DNA from: Chondrinema litorale
GTDB lineage: Bacteria > Bacteroidota > Bacteroidia > Cytophagales > Flammeovirgaceae
Direction: 5' to 3'
Assembly: GCF_026250525.1 (NCBI RefSeq)
Contig: NZ_CP111043.1
Coordinates: 2,775,501-2,839,500 of the forward strand
Length of the DNA: 64,000 bases
In this document: piece after piece, positions 32,489 to 41,868 of the stretch
Numbering within the stretch: the first letter of the stretch is position 1
Layout of the letters: every line of letters begins with the position of its first letter
The notes under the pieces: model-generated
What the model was told of the DNA's origin: nothing
The model's input: the letters and a program-made list of their open reading frames with translations, nothing else
Databases searched by the model: none
Translations under genes and position numbers: made by a program

Positions 32489-34981
32489 TTAAAAGTTAAA
32501 TTGGTGATTATTATTTTCTTTAATCTCATTGATATGAAGTGACTCAGGAGTGCCTTTGTATTTGACAGAGCTGGTCTCAGATGCATTAATGCTTAAATGC
32601 TCACTGGCATTTATAAAGGCACTACTTAAACCTAAAGCTTCTACATTTATACTTTCAGCTTCAAAATCGTTGGCATCAACTTCCGAAGTGCCCATAACCC
32701 CTAAGTTGAGTAATTCGCTTCTTCCCTTTAGATTTAAATTAGATGCGCCAGTAACTTCTATACTTAGATTTTCTGCGTCTAAATCTGCATCGCAACTTAC
32801 AGCTCCTACCAGTTTTAATCTCATTTTTGAGCTCGACAGATTGAGTATTTCACATTTTAATGCACCTTCTGCATAAATTTCATTTAGCTCAGGTACATTA
32901 ATCGTGATTCGTAGTATTTCGTTGCTTCTGTTTGTTAAGTCGTTGTTTTCTTTGTGTCTTACAATTAAAGTATTGTCTTTAACATTTACCTTTAGGTTTT
33001 GCAGGTTTTTGTTTTCACCACGCGCTACAACTGAATACTTGTCTCCAGGAATAATCTCTACATCAAAAGCACCAGTAACTTGTAGTTTATTAAATTCTCC
33101 TTCTCTAAAATTAAAGTCAACTATATCTCTTTCATCACCAAAATCTGTTTTTTCATCAGGAGTACAAGTGATACAGTTTAGGCCTTTTTCTTCATCGAAT
33201 TTCCAAATATTTCTGTCGCCAAGATTATTAAAAGAATAACCAGAAGCTTCTAATGAACTTTCTCTTAAAATAGATTCGATGTTTTCTGCTAATGTAAATT
33301 CTTTGCCATAAGGAATGTAAAGCATCAAATCTATCGTTTGCCCTCTAAATGGAGCATCTTCTTTTAGCTCAAAACTTGGATCAAACGAAAGGTTTGCTTC
33401 ATCCACCTTGTATTTATATAAAATATTTTTAGCATTTTCTATCGCGTATTGTCTGGTTTTACCTCTCGACTCAATACGTTGTACTAGCTCAACTTCATCT
33501 TTATCGTGCCCGCTGATAGATAAGTTTACTAAATGAAATTCGTCATTTCTGCTATTATCATTTAAAGAGATGTTTAACCTTTCGTTTGGAACTTCATAAA
33601 TCGAAGTTTCTTTAAAACTGCCACTCGCTTGTAGTTCTGTAAGAAATAAAGGAACAGTAACACCAGCACCAATTAATCCGATAATCCATATGCCCAATAA
33701 GCCCCAGTTTAATACTGGTTTTACAACCATTTTTCTTGCGATAAGGCAAGTACCTAATATGCCTACAAAAATGAATGGAACCCAGATAGAAACGAATGCG
33801 AAGAATACACCAACAGGTGGGATACTATTCTGTATCATTTCTAATGGAATCTGATTATCAATCATGATCTCATGAGCAGTGCCAGAGTAACCGTAAAAGA
33901 TGGCTAGTGAAGAAACCAAGCCAATAGTTGTACCCATAGAAATGATTACTAGTAAAATTCCGATGAATACAGATACAATCGTGAAAAGTACTTTGGCAAT
34001 AGGGCCTAAGTCACCACCTACATTATCTATAATTTTTGATATAAGTCTGAAAGGGAAAAGTAATATTTTAGCTAAAAGGCTTTCCTCTTCGTCTTCGTCA
34101 AAGTTTAGGCTGTCTTTAATTTTCTTCTCAATGTTTGAAAGTGTAATAGGTTCACCTTTCATTTGCATACGCTCTGTAATAGATTTTGCTTCTGGAGTGA
34201 TGAACCAGATTATTAGATAAATTACAAAGCCAACGCCACCAAAAATACTGGAAAGCACAAAAAACAGACGAACTAAACTAGAATCTATACCAAAGAAGCT
34301 GCCTACACCCGAAGCTACACCACCCAAAACAGCATTTTCTCCATCTCTAAAAAGTCTTCTTACTTTTTCATCTTCTTCTAAATCTTCTGAACCTGGTATA
34401 AATATCCAAATGGCTACATACACTGCAAATACAAACCAAGGAGCGATAAATGTGATGAAAATATCGAAAACTGGAAGTAAGAATAACATTCTGATCCACA
34501 ATGGATCTAAATTAAAATAGTGAGCAATACCTGAGCATACACCGCCAATAAGTTTTCTTTTTTCGTCTCTTAAAAAGGCTTTTTCTGTGAATCCTCTTTT
34601 TTCTTCGTAATGTTCTTTTCCAGTACCTTGTTTAACCGATTTTTGAGCTTTAGTAGCAGTATCTTGGTGTTGGAAACCAGCAGCAGCACCATAAGACTCG
34701 TCAATTATTTCTTCAGCAGCTTCAAAGTCAGATACTCTGCCCATGGTAGCTATTAGGCTATTCACATCTTCAAGTGTAATTACTTGCTTATGCTCAGATA
34801 GTTTTGAAAGAAATATTTCAGCTATTCGACTTTCTATGTCTACAATTATTTCAGAACTGTCTTCATAATTAGAAAAGTACCTGTTAATTGAAGACAAATA
34901 GTCTTTAAGCGTTTCGTAACCGTCTTCTTCAATGTGGAAAATGATTCCGCCAACATTGATGCTTATATTTTTTTTCATCAC
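32489..34981 (-). CDS. Membrane protein with two PspC domains and a C-terminal DUF2807-type adhesin-like domain
   Basis: An 830-residue protein. The N-terminal 85 residues are a soluble domain common to Bacteroidota PspC proteins (FHIEEDGYETLKDYL, then DIESRIAEIF). Two PspC domains follow at about 137-200 (KLIGGVCSGIAHYFNLDP) and about 212-275 (AVLGGVASGVGSFFGID). Three or more further membrane segments span about 320-445. The extracytoplasmic part ends in a right-handed parallel beta-helix-like DUF2807 region (about 640-815; VTGAFDVEIIPGD, then ASNLNLKGRSELLNLGVMGTSEVDA). PspC proteins sense membrane stress. The gene lies 59 bp downstream of a PadR-type repressor, a pairing that suggests regulation by it. 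Confidence 0.9.
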   Translation of the reverse strand: MMKKNISINVGGIIFHIEEDGYETLKDYLSSINRYFSNYEDSSEIIVDIESRIAEIFLSKLSEHKQVITLEDVNSLIATMGRVSDFEAAEEIIDESYGAAAGFQHQDTATKAQKSVKQGTGKEHYEEKRGFTEKAFLRDEKRKLIGGVCSGIAHYFNLDPLWIRMLFLLPVFDIFITFIAPWFVFAVYVAIWIFIPGSEDLEEDEKVRRLFRDGENAVLGGVASGVGSFFGIDSSLVRLFFVLSSIFGGVGFVIYLIIWFITPEAKSITERMQMKGEPITLSNIEKKIKDSLNFDEDEEESLLAKILLFPFRLISKIIDNVGGDLGPIAKVLFTIVSVFIGILLVIISMGTTIGLVSSLAIFYGYSGTAHEIMIDNQIPLEMIQNSIPPVGVFFAFVSIWVPFIFVGILGTCLIARKMVVKPVLNWGLLGIWIIGLIGAGVTVPLFLTELQASGSFKETSIYEVPNERLNISLNDNSRNDEFHLVNLSISGHDKDEVELVQRIESRGKTRQYAIENAKNILYKYKVDEANLSFDPSFELKEDAPFRGQTIDLMLYIPYGKEFTLAENIESILRESSLEASGYSFNNLGDRNIWKFDEEKGLNCITCTPDEKTDFGDERDIVDFNFREGEFNKLQVTGAFDVEIIPGDKYSVVARGENKNLQNLKVNVKDNTLIVRHKENNDLTNRSNEILRITINVPELNEIYAEGALKCEILNLSSSKMRLKLVGAVSCDADLDAENLSIEVTGASNLNLKGRSELLNLGVMGTSEVDANDFEAESINVEALGLSSAFINASEHLSINASETSSVKYKGTPESLHINEIKENNNHQFNF

Positions 34982-35040
34982 TAAATTATTTGTAATACTT
35001 TTTCTTCATTTAAATAAATTGAGCTTGTAGTATTTAGCTT

Positions 35041-35487
35041 TTACTGTTCACCAGCCTCTTTTTCCTCTTTATCTTCTTTTTTCTTTTTCTCCTTTTTCGG
35101 CTTGGCTTTTTCAGTAACTATGGCTTCTTTCTCTTCGGTAACTTTACTAGTCTTTGAGTCTACCCACGAAAGAATCTGGTTGGTAGCAGTGGTAAGCTCC
35201 ATCCAGGTAGAGGTAAGATTTTCTAGGAAGCTATAGCCTTTGTCTGTAAGCTTATAATACTTGCGGGGAGGGCCATAACTAGATTCTACCCATTTGTATT
35301 CGACTAGCTCAGCTTTTCTTAGTCTTGTTAATAAAGGATAAAGCGTTCCTTCAACCACCATCATCTTGGCATCGGTTAATTCATCCAGCATATCAGATGC
35401 ATAAATCTCACCTTTTGAGATCACTTTTAGAATGCAAAATTCCAATATTCCCTTTCTCATTTGGATTTGTGTATTCTCCAGATTCAT
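35041..35487 (-). CDS. PadR family transcriptional regulator
   Basis: A 148-residue repressor. The winged helix covers about residues 8-85 (RKGILEFCILKVISKGEIYASDMLDEL, then VVEGTLYPLLTRLRKAELVEYKW, then PPRKYYKLTDKG), the PadR signature. A helix for dimerisation follows. The last 30 residues are a lysine/glutamate-rich tail (PKKEKKKKEDKEEK). It is the first gene of a minus-strand pair with the PspC protein. PadR proteins commonly repress their own operon; palindromes upstream at 35601-35615 and 35640-35651 are candidate sites. Confidence 0.92.
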   Translation of the reverse strand: MNLENTQIQMRKGILEFCILKVISKGEIYASDMLDELTDAKMMVVEGTLYPLLTRLRKAELVEYKWVESSYGPPRKYYKLTDKGYSFLENLTSTWMELTTATNQILSWVDSKTSKVTEEKEAIVTEKAKPKKEKKKKEDKEEKEAGEQ

Positions 35488-35600
35488 AATTTTATAAACT
35501 TATATTTCCATTCAGGAATCTTCGGTTAATCACATTTCAGCTTTTTATTTTAGAAATATGGCCTCTATATTCTCTGTAACGGCTTGTTTTATAAAAGGTT

Positions 35601-35615
35601 CTATGTAAAGCATAG
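35601..35615. promoter_or_regulatory. Palindrome upstream of padR
   Basis: CTATG-taaag-CATAG is a perfect inverted repeat 114 bp before the PadR start. It could be an operator half of a tandem site with the palindrome at 35640. This is inferred from position and symmetry only. Confidence 0.3.
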
Positions 35616-35639
35616 TACTATATTAAAAATATTAGTATG

Positions 35640-35651
35640 TAATGTACATTA
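35640..35651. promoter_or_regulatory. Palindrome TAATGTACATTA upstream of padR
   Basis: A perfect 12-bp palindrome that includes ATGT/ACAT half-sites of the kind bound by PadR-type repressors. It lies 153 bp before the PadR ATG and 236 bp upstream of the divergent hydrolase gene. Confidence 0.35.
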
Positions 35652-35875
35652 ATCAAAAACTCGATGCAATCGCTTTTATATTATCTGTAAATATTTGGTG
35701 ATGAAATGCACACATTAAGTGTCTAAAGGTTAGCGGGAGTGATGAACGAAATCTGAATTATAGCTAATTATTTTTGAAAAAAAGTAAAAAAAAATTTGAT
35801 TGAGCCTGCTCAGATAATTAAAATAATGCAGAGTCTGACTTATCTGTTATTTTAGCAGCGAATTAATTTAGAAAA

Positions 35876-36829
35876 ATGCCATTACTAAAAGACACATCAT
35901 ACCAGCCTCCTTTTTTACTTTCTAATAAACATATCCATTCTATATATCCTGTTTTTTTTAGAAAGATAAAAGGTGTGGAATTTAGCAGAGAGCGAATTAC
36001 ACTAAGAGATTCCGATTTTCTTGATTTGGATATTGCCAAAGAAGGCAATGAGAAAGTAGCAATTTTAATACATGGTTTTGAAGGAAGCACCAGCTCAGTA
36101 TACATTAGAGCAATTACCAAAACTTACTTAGCAAATGGTTGGGACGTGGTAGGAATGAACTTGCGAGGATGCAGTGGAGAGGCTAACTGGTTGTTTCGCT
36201 CATATCACAGTGGAGAGTCTGACGATTTAGATGAAGTAATAAAATATGTAATTAGTCACCATAAATATGAGCAAATTGCCCTAACAGGTTTTAGCTTGGG
36301 AGGAAATATCTTATTAAAGTATTTAGGTGAGCAAGGTAAAGATATAACTAAAGAGGTTAAAGCGGCTGTTTCTATCTCGGCTCCTTGTGATTTGAGTAAA
36401 GCAGAAAATGCATTAAGTAAAGTATATGCGCATTGGTTTTTAAAAAGCTTAATCCCCAAAACAAAAGAGAAGCTAAAAACCTTTCCAGATAATATTTTGG
36501 GAAGCACTATGCCAAAACTAAGAAGTGTGCGCGATTTTGACGATTACTTTACCGCACCAGTACATGGTTTTAAAAATGTAGATGATTATTACGAAAAGTG
36601 TAGTGCTATATCATTTGTATCAGGTATACGAATACCTACATTGTTGATTAGTGCACTCGACGATCCATTTTTGGCACCGGAATGTTTTCCTTTTGAAGAA
36701 GCTAGAAACAGTGATTATTTTTTCTTAAAAAGTCCTAAAAGAGGAGGGCATGTTGCTTTTGCTCAGTTTAAAGCTAGTAGTTATTGGGCAGAAGAAGAAG
36801 CGGCTAATTTCCTAGCCGCTTATATTTAA
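35876..36829 (+). CDS. Alpha/beta hydrolase, YheT family
   Basis: A 317-residue serine hydrolase. The nucleophile motif GFSLGG is at about residues 141-146. An aspartate in ALDDPFLAP and a histidine in RGGHVAFAQF complete the triad. HGFEGSTSS supplies the oxyanion region, and MNLRGCSGEAN is typical of the YheT subgroup, whose natural substrates are poorly known (short-chain esters are typical in vitro). No signal peptide is present. Its 3' end overlaps feoB by 4 bp tail to tail. Confidence 0.9.
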   Translation: MPLLKDTSYQPPFLLSNKHIHSIYPVFFRKIKGVEFSRERITLRDSDFLDLDIAKEGNEKVAILIHGFEGSTSSVYIRAITKTYLANGWDVVGMNLRGCSGEANWLFRSYHSGESDDLDEVIKYVISHHKYEQIALTGFSLGGNILLKYLGEQGKDITKEVKAAVSISAPCDLSKAENALSKVYAHWFLKSLIPKTKEKLKTFPDNILGSTMPKLRSVRDFDDYFTAPVHGFKNVDDYYEKCSAISFVSGIRIPTLLISALDDPFLAPECFPFEEARNSDYFFLKSPKRGGHVAFAQFKASSYWAEEEAANFLAAYI

Positions 36830-38967
36830 GATAATAGGTTATAAACTAATAAACTAGAAACGTACGCGAGCCCTGTCATAAATACTAGTTGTATGGCAGG
36901 CCATTTCCAGCTGTTTGTTTCTCTCTTTACAATTGCCAGAGTACTCATACACTGCATGGCAAAAAGATAAAATATCAACAATGAAAATGAAGTAGCAGTA
37001 TTGTAAACTGGGTTGCCAGTGTCTTTACTAATTTCGTTGCGCATACGCTCAATAATTGAGCTTTCATCATCTCCTTTGCTACCAACACTATAAATAGTTG
37101 CCATGGTACCTACAAATACTTCTCTTGCAGCAAACGAAGTAATAATGGCAATTCCCATTTTCCAGTCGAAACCTAAAGGTCTTATTACAGGCTCAATAGC
37201 TTTGCCCAGATAGCCGGCGTACGAATATTCAATCTGTCTGGCAGAAATCATATCGCTTAGTTCGTCTTCAGAAATCTGTTTGTCTTGGTTTTCGGTTAGT
37301 ATGTCGTTAGTAGCTTTTTCAATTTGGTCTCCCGGACCATAAGAAGCTAGAAACCACAATACAATAGAAATGATTAAAATGATTTTACCTGCTTCAACTA
37401 CAAAAGCTTTTACTTTCTCATACACAGTAAAAAATACATTTCTTACTTGAGGTGCCTTGTATGAAGGTAGCTCCATAATAAAATAGCTACGTTCATTTGA
37501 TTTTAATATCTTTTTAAGAACCCATGCTGAAACTAGTGCGGCAAGAGTTCCTAGAATGTATAGTCCCATCATTACAAGCCCTTGTAGGTTTATAAAACCA
37601 AAGTAGTAAACCTCAGGAACAGCAAATGTAATAAGTACTGTAAATACAGGAATACGGGCAGAGCAACTCATAAATGGAGTTACCATAATGGTAATCAACC
37701 TTTCTTTCCAGTTGCTTATGTTTCGTGTTGCCATAATTGCAGGCACAGCACAAGCAACACCAGATATTAGAGATACAATACTTCTTCCGTTTAGTCCAAA
37801 GCGCCTCATTAAACTATCAGAAAGAAAAACTGCTCTCGACATATAACCTACTTCTTCGAGTAGAGAAATTAATAAAAACAGTATAGTAATTTGAGGGATA
37901 AAGATTAAGATACCACCCAGACCTGCAATTAAACCATCGTTTATTAAACTGGTAAATGCATTATCAGGCAAATTACTGGTAACAAAATCGCTAATTGCAG
38001 CAAAACCAGCATCTATCAAATCCATTGGGTAACTAGCCCAAGCAAATATTGCCTGAAAGATGAAAAGTAGAATGCCGATAAAAATAAAGGACCCAAAAAA
38101 TTTATGGGTAAGAATATTATCTATCTTTTCGGTAAGTGTTTCTTCCTCTTTAACTTTTTCAATGGTCACTACTTTGTTTACTAGAGGAGCGATTTTATCA
38201 AATCTCTCCATAATTTCATCTACCTGATTTTTAATACTTAAAAAAGCATGTTTATCAATTGTTTCTTTTACAATTGCTTTTTCTTCTTCTTTAAGATAAG
38301 GTAGTTTATGAAAATGATGTAAAATAAGGAGTGCTTGATAATCACTATCAACTTCAAATCTGGCTTTTAAATCGTTGATAATGTCAGTCTTACCATTGAG
38401 GTGGAAAAAAGATTGGTTCTTTTTTGTTTCTTCCTTTTTGTAGAGTTTTTTAATACTTTCTTTGAGTGCTGGAATACCCTCTCCATTTCTGGCATTGGTT
38501 TCTATTACAGGTATTTTTAGTTGCTTGCTTAGCTCAGTAATATCAATACTCTGTTTTTCCTTTCTGGAAATATCAATCATATTAAGAGCCAATACAACTG
38601 GTATATCTAAATCTATCACTTGGCTTAAAAGCAAAAGATGTCTCTCCAGATTAGTTGCATCTGCGATATATACAATCAAATCCGGATAGTGTTTATCTTT
38701 CGGATTGCTCAGTATATTTAATACAATTTTCTCGTCTGCAGAGTTTGGGTATAAACTGTAAGTACCAGGTAAATCAATAAGATCAGCCTTTAGATTTTCA
38801 TCTATTTTAAACGATCCTTTTTTACGGTCTACGGTTACACCGGGGAAGTTACCCACATGCTGATTTAATCCAGTAAGTCTGTTAAAAAATGACGACTTAC
38901 CTGCATTTGGATTCCCTATTAAAGCTATTTTTATGACAGATTTTGATGCCAGAACCTCCTCTTCCAT
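36826..38967 (-). CDS. feoB: Ferrous iron transporter FeoB
   Basis: A 713-residue inner-membrane Fe(II) transporter. The N-terminal G domain has GNPNAGKSS (18-26), a G3 motif DLPGTYSL and a G4 motif NMID. The following helical spacer leads to two Gate domains with about ten membrane segments (FIGILLFIFQAIFAW, then ISGVACAVPAIMATRN, then CSARIPVFTVLI). Length and order match standard FeoB. It lies 3 bp downstream of feoA, clearly an operon. No feoC is seen. Transcription starts ahead of feoA at a promoter overlapped by a palindrome. Confidence 0.97.
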   Translation of the reverse strand: MEEEVLASKSVIKIALIGNPNAGKSSFFNRLTGLNQHVGNFPGVTVDRKKGSFKIDENLKADLIDLPGTYSLYPNSADEKIVLNILSNPKDKHYPDLIVYIADATNLERHLLLLSQVIDLDIPVVLALNMIDISRKEKQSIDITELSKQLKIPVIETNARNGEGIPALKESIKKLYKKEETKKNQSFFHLNGKTDIINDLKARFEVDSDYQALLILHHFHKLPYLKEEEKAIVKETIDKHAFLSIKNQVDEIMERFDKIAPLVNKVVTIEKVKEEETLTEKIDNILTHKFFGSFIFIGILLFIFQAIFAWASYPMDLIDAGFAAISDFVTSNLPDNAFTSLINDGLIAGLGGILIFIPQITILFLLISLLEEVGYMSRAVFLSDSLMRRFGLNGRSIVSLISGVACAVPAIMATRNISNWKERLITIMVTPFMSCSARIPVFTVLITFAVPEVYYFGFINLQGLVMMGLYILGTLAALVSAWVLKKILKSNERSYFIMELPSYKAPQVRNVFFTVYEKVKAFVVEAGKIILIISIVLWFLASYGPGDQIEKATNDILTENQDKQISEDELSDMISARQIEYSYAGYLGKAIEPVIRPLGFDWKMGIAIITSFAAREVFVGTMATIYSVGSKGDDESSIIERMRNEISKDTGNPVYNTATSFSLLIFYLFAMQCMSTLAIVKRETNSWKWPAIQLVFMTGLAYVSSLLVYNLLS

Positions 38968-38970
38968 TAC

Positions 38971-39189
38971 TTATTTTAATACTACGTTGCGGGCTTCTTC
39001 TTCTCTAAGTGCTAAAAAATTCTTACCTACTTTTAAATATATTGGGCATCCAAAAGGTGCTTTTCTGATTAGTTTTACATCGTAACCCGGCAGGCAACCC
39101 ATTTCCAGAAACTTTGCTGAAAGTGCCTCATCAAGGAATTTTTCAATAATTCCTTTTTCTCCTTTTTTTAGTATGGCTGCTGTTTTCAA
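38971..39189 (-). CDS. feoA: Ferrous iron transport accessory protein FeoA
   Basis: A 72-residue SH3-like protein that supports FeoB. Signs are LEMGCLPGYDVKLIRKAPFGCPIYLKVGKNFLALREEEARNV, a typical FeoA core. The start codon appears to be TTG at 39189; no in-frame ATG precedes it within the transcript predicted from the promoter. It is the first gene of the feoAB operon, 3 bp before feoB. Confidence 0.92.
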   Translation of the reverse strand: MKTAAILKKGEKGIIEKFLDEALSAKFLEMGCLPGYDVKLIRKAPFGCPIYLKVGKNFLALREEEARNVVLK

Positions 39190-39194
39190 AGCAA

Positions 39195-39217
39195 TTTTTA
39201 TTTATTCTAAATAAAAA
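39195..39217. promoter_or_regulatory. 23-bp operator-like palindrome of feoAB
   Basis: TTTTTATTTA-ttc-TAAATAAAAA is a perfect 10-bp inverted repeat with a 3-nt spacer. It abuts the -7 box on the feoA side, so the predicted transcription start falls inside it. The position suits a repressor that blocks the start site, such as an iron-sensing Fur- or DtxR-family protein; which family cannot be told. Confidence 0.6.
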
Positions 39218-39248
39218 CAAATTTAGTGGATTAAGTTCATATTAACAA
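39218..39248 (-). promoter_or_regulatory. feoAB promoter
   Basis: On the minus strand TTG (39248-39246), a 20-nt spacer and TAAATTTG (39225-39218) match the Bacteroidota promoter TTG-N19-21-TAnnTTTG exactly. It lies 29 bp before the feoA start codon. Confidence 0.7.
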
Positions 39249-39377
39249 TGAGAAAAGTCATTCCAGAATTTTATTTAACTTTCCAATATTTTTAAACGGT
39301 ATGTAATTGCCCTTAAGCAGTTATATCTTATTAACGATTACTTTAAATTTTTTTAGAAATACTAAGTTTTTCCTCGG

Positions 39378-39385
39378 TAATTTTG
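39378..39385 (+). promoter_or_regulatory. Candidate -7 box for the lipoprotein gene at 39420
   Basis: TAATTTTG is an exact TAnnTTTG match, 34 bp before the ATG. The -33 region has only a T-rich stretch (39351-39354) at a long spacing. Confidence 0.4.
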
Positions 39386-39419
39386 CGCTAAATAGGTAAA
39401 TTAATTTGCCGTATTTTTC

Positions 39420-40109
39420 ATGAAACGTGAAACTATGAGAAATTTTTTTTACAATGTTTTAATACTTTCATTTTTTATACACGCTTGCCAATCTTCAGAT
39501 TCATCTCAAAAAAAAGAAACCTCAGTTAAAGTCAATTTAGATTCATATACTTTTGATAAAGGGAAAATTGAATTCGAAGAAAACTTTGAATTAATTGAGA
39601 GTGTAGGTGCACCGGTTAAAAAAACAATAGGTGAGTTGGTTTCTATAGAAGAAAGTGGAAATGGGCCATTTATGTTGGTTAACTTGGAAGATAAGGATGG
39701 TGAAAGCATCCACTTTTTACTCGAAAATGAACGCGCATCTACTTTGCCAGATAAAGGAATGCTTTCAGTAGAGTATGTGGTGAGAAAAGACAGTCTTATA
39801 ACTGGCATTAGGTTAAAGAGTGAGAGTATCGACGAAGCTGTGGCATTGCTTACAGAAGAGTATGGAATAAAAGATGCTGCTTTTGAACAAATGGAACATG
39901 CGGCTTATCAATTTGACGCCATGCATATGTCTGGCGATCAAGGTGATTTGAGTAAAAATGTAACTTTAAAACTACCAACTGGCGAAGTGAGGTACTTTAA
40001 AGCAGATTTTAACTCGGAGGTGGATGATAACAGGCGCTTTGCAATGAAAGAAGTAGTAGTTTATGGGAACTACGAAGAAGATATTATTTTAAAGACTATT
40101 AAATGGTAA
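39420..40109 (+). CDS. Lipoprotein of unknown function
   Basis: A 229-residue lipoprotein. The signal ends in a lipobox (FIHAC, Cys23), so the start may be the first Met or Met6. The rest is a soluble domain with an IGELVSIEESGNGPFMLVNLEDKDGESIHF segment that looks like a small beta-barrel (OB-like), and a second half with VTLKLPTGEVRYFKADF. I do not recognise the family. It has its own candidate promoter and terminator, so it is a single-gene unit, divergent from feoAB. Confidence 0.7.
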   Translation: MKRETMRNFFYNVLILSFFIHACQSSDSSQKKETSVKVNLDSYTFDKGKIEFEENFELIESVGAPVKKTIGELVSIEESGNGPFMLVNLEDKDGESIHFLLENERASTLPDKGMLSVEYVVRKDSLITGIRLKSESIDEAVALLTEEYGIKDAAFEQMEHAAYQFDAMHMSGDQGDLSKNVTLKLPTGEVRYFKADFNSEVDDNRRFAMKEVVVYGNYEEDIILKTIKW

Positions 40110-40146
40110 AAAAAGAATACAATTTATATTCTTGTAAATTGAACTG

Positions 40147-40176
40147 AAAGCAGGTAATTACCTGCTTTATTTTTTT
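40147..40176 (+). terminator. Terminator after the 39420 lipoprotein gene
   Basis: AAAGCAGGTAA-TTACCTGCTTT is a perfect palindrome, followed by ATTTTTTT. It lies 38 bp after the stop codon and ends about 30 bp before the serine dehydratase ATG. Confidence 0.85.
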
Positions 40177-40204
40177 GCTATTTTACTTTACTACTTATCT
40201 CTCT

Positions 40205-41626
40205 ATGACAGAATGCATCAGTGTATTTGACATGCTCAAAATTGGAGTAGGGCCTTCTAGTTCGCATACTTTAGGTCCATGGAAAGCTGCTTTGAGATGG
40301 TTAAAAGAATTACAAGTTGCAGGAAATTTTGAGGCTATTTCCAGAATAAGAATAGAATTGTATGGCTCTTTGGCACTAACCGGAAAAGGCCACGCAACTG
40401 ATATTGCGATCTTAATGGGGCTATTAGGGGAGAATCCAGAAACAACGGATACTTCACTAATAAGTGATAAAGTAAAGTCGATTAGAGAGACAGGAACAAT
40501 TAATCTTTTACAGCAAAAGGAAATTCTTTTTAAAGAAAAAACAGATTTAAAATTAATTGGCAAGAGAAGATTGCCATTTCATGCAAATGGGATGAAGTTT
40601 TTTGCCATTACTTCAGAAGGAGAACTAGAAAGTACCTACTTTTCAATTGGTGGTGGTTTTGTTGTGGCAGAAGGTGAAGATGTAACTAGTACACAAAAGG
40701 TATTGCCATTCCCATGCGATATTTCTGCAAACTTGTTGGAGCATTGTAATAGAGAGAATCTTTCTATTGCTAAAATGGTATTTGCCAACGAAAAAGCGTG
40801 GAGAACAGAAGATGAAATAAATAATGGCTTAATGCGCATTTGGCATACTATGGAAGAATGTGTGTATAAAGGTTGTAATACCGATGGTATTTTGGCGGGT
40901 GGACTTAATGTAAAAAGAAGAGCGGCTTCTTTAAATAAGAAATTGCTGGGTGAGCAAACCTATACTAACTCAGCAGAATGGATACAACTCATTAAAAAAT
41001 CTAAGCTCGATTTTGATGAAGTATTAAAATGGGTGAGTTGTTTCGCGCTTGCTGTAAACGAAGAGAATGCTGCATTGGGTAGGGTAGTAACGGCTCCTAC
41101 AAATGGCTCGGCAGGAGTAATTCCGACAGTAATTATGTATTATTTCTGTTTTAAAAACAGAGCAGCTACAGACGAAGATATTATTAAGTTTTTACTAGTT
41201 GCAGGAGAGATAGGTACATTCTTTAAAAAGAGAGCAACTATTTCAGCCGCAATGGGTGGTTGCCAAGCAGAAATAGGAGTGTCTTCGGCCATGGCAGCAG
41301 CAGGGTTAACAGAAGCTTTGGGTGGTTCTCCTGCACAAAGTTTAATGGCAGCCGAAATTGCTATGGAACACCATCTTGGGCTTACTTGCGATCCTGTAGG
41401 TGGGTTGGTTCAAATACCTTGTATAGAAAGAAATTCTATGGGGGCTATAAAAGCAATTACTGCTTGTAATATTGCTTTAAACAGCGATCCTGAAGATGCA
41501 AAAGTAACTCTTGATAAAGTGATAGACACCATGTGGCAAACTGCCAAAGATATGAAGGTGAAATACAAAGAAACTTCAAAAGGTGGTTTGGCTGTAAATA
41601 TCACTGTAAATGTATCTGAGTGCTAA
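40205..41626 (+). CDS. sdaA: L-serine ammonia-lyase, iron-sulfur type
   Basis: A 473-residue single-chain L-serine dehydratase that converts serine to pyruvate and ammonia. The N-terminal domain begins [26 protein letters not shown], as in SdaA. The C-terminal catalytic domain has [12 protein letters not shown], the cluster cysteines in [28 protein letters not shown] and a further Cys in [12 protein letters not shown] chose ATG 40205 because an upstream TTG (40175) lies at the foot of the preceding terminator. A hairpin terminator follows at 41692. Confidence 0.94.
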   Translation: MTECISVFDMLKIGVGPSSSHTLGPWKAALRWLKELQVAGNFEAISRIRIELYGSLALTGKGHATDIAILMGLLGENPETTDTSLISDKVKSIRETGTINLLQQKEILFKEKTDLKLIGKRRLPFHANGMKFFAITSEGELESTYFSIGGGFVVAEGEDVTSTQKVLPFPCDISANLLEHCNRENLSIAKMVFANEKAWRTEDEINNGLMRIWHTMEECVYKGCNTDGILAGGLNVKRRAASLNKKLLGEQTYTNSAEWIQLIKKSKLDFDEVLKWVSCFALAVNEENAALGRVVTAPTNGSAGVIPTVIMYYFCFKNRAATDEDIIKFLLVAGEIGTFFKKRATISAAMGGCQAEIGVSSAMAAAGLTEALGGSPAQSLMAAEIAMEHHLGLTCDPVGGLVQIPCIERNSMGAIKAITACNIALNSDPEDAKVTLDKVIDTMWQTAKDMKVKYKETSKGGLAVNITVNVSEC

Positions 41627-41691
41627 TTATCACAATCCTAAGAAAAAATTTTACGTTTTTTAGCCCTAATTTCCGAAGGGTTAGAGTAATA

Positions 41692-41718
41692 TCACCCATT
41701 ATGGGTGAGCGTGTTTTT
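41692..41718 (+). terminator. Terminator of sdaA
   Basis: TCACCCAT-t-ATGGGTGA is a perfect 8-bp stem with a 1-nt centre, followed by GCGTGTTTTTT. The tight centre means the top of the stem must open to form a loop. It lies 66 bp after the sdaA stop. Confidence 0.65.
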
Positions 41719-41741
41719 TCTAATTTTTATGATATTTAGAA

Positions 41742-41758
41742 ATCAATTGGTAATTGAT
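41742..41758. promoter_or_regulatory. 17-bp dyad in the sdaA-manA gap
   Basis: ATCAATT-ggt-AATTGAT is a perfect inverted repeat, 111 bp before the 34-codon frame. It has the form of a repressor or activator site, but no regulator is known. Confidence 0.3.
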
Positions 41759-41868
41759 GTGTATAAGGTGTTTTATCTGCTCCATTTAGGGTGATATTTA
41801 GAGGTAGAAAAAAGAAGCAAAGAAGGAACACCTAGAAAAAATACAATTAGAGATAGAAAAAGATTTAA

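Larger units (their letters stand above)
35488..35875. other. Intergenic region between PadR and YheT-like genes
   Basis: This 388-bp divergent intergenic stretch carries the promoters of the PadR-PspC unit and of the hydrolase gene. It contains two short palindromes, listed separately. No small gene, RNA or exact TAnnTTTG box was found. Confidence 0.5.

Noticed and set aside
40175..40204. TTG start extending serine dehydratase
   Set aside because: It lies right at the T-run of the previous terminator, so the transcript probably begins at or after it; ATG 40205 matches the family N-terminus.
41260..41469. Plus-strand 69-codon frame inside sdaA
   Set aside because: It is an out-of-frame shadow of a well-conserved catalytic domain.
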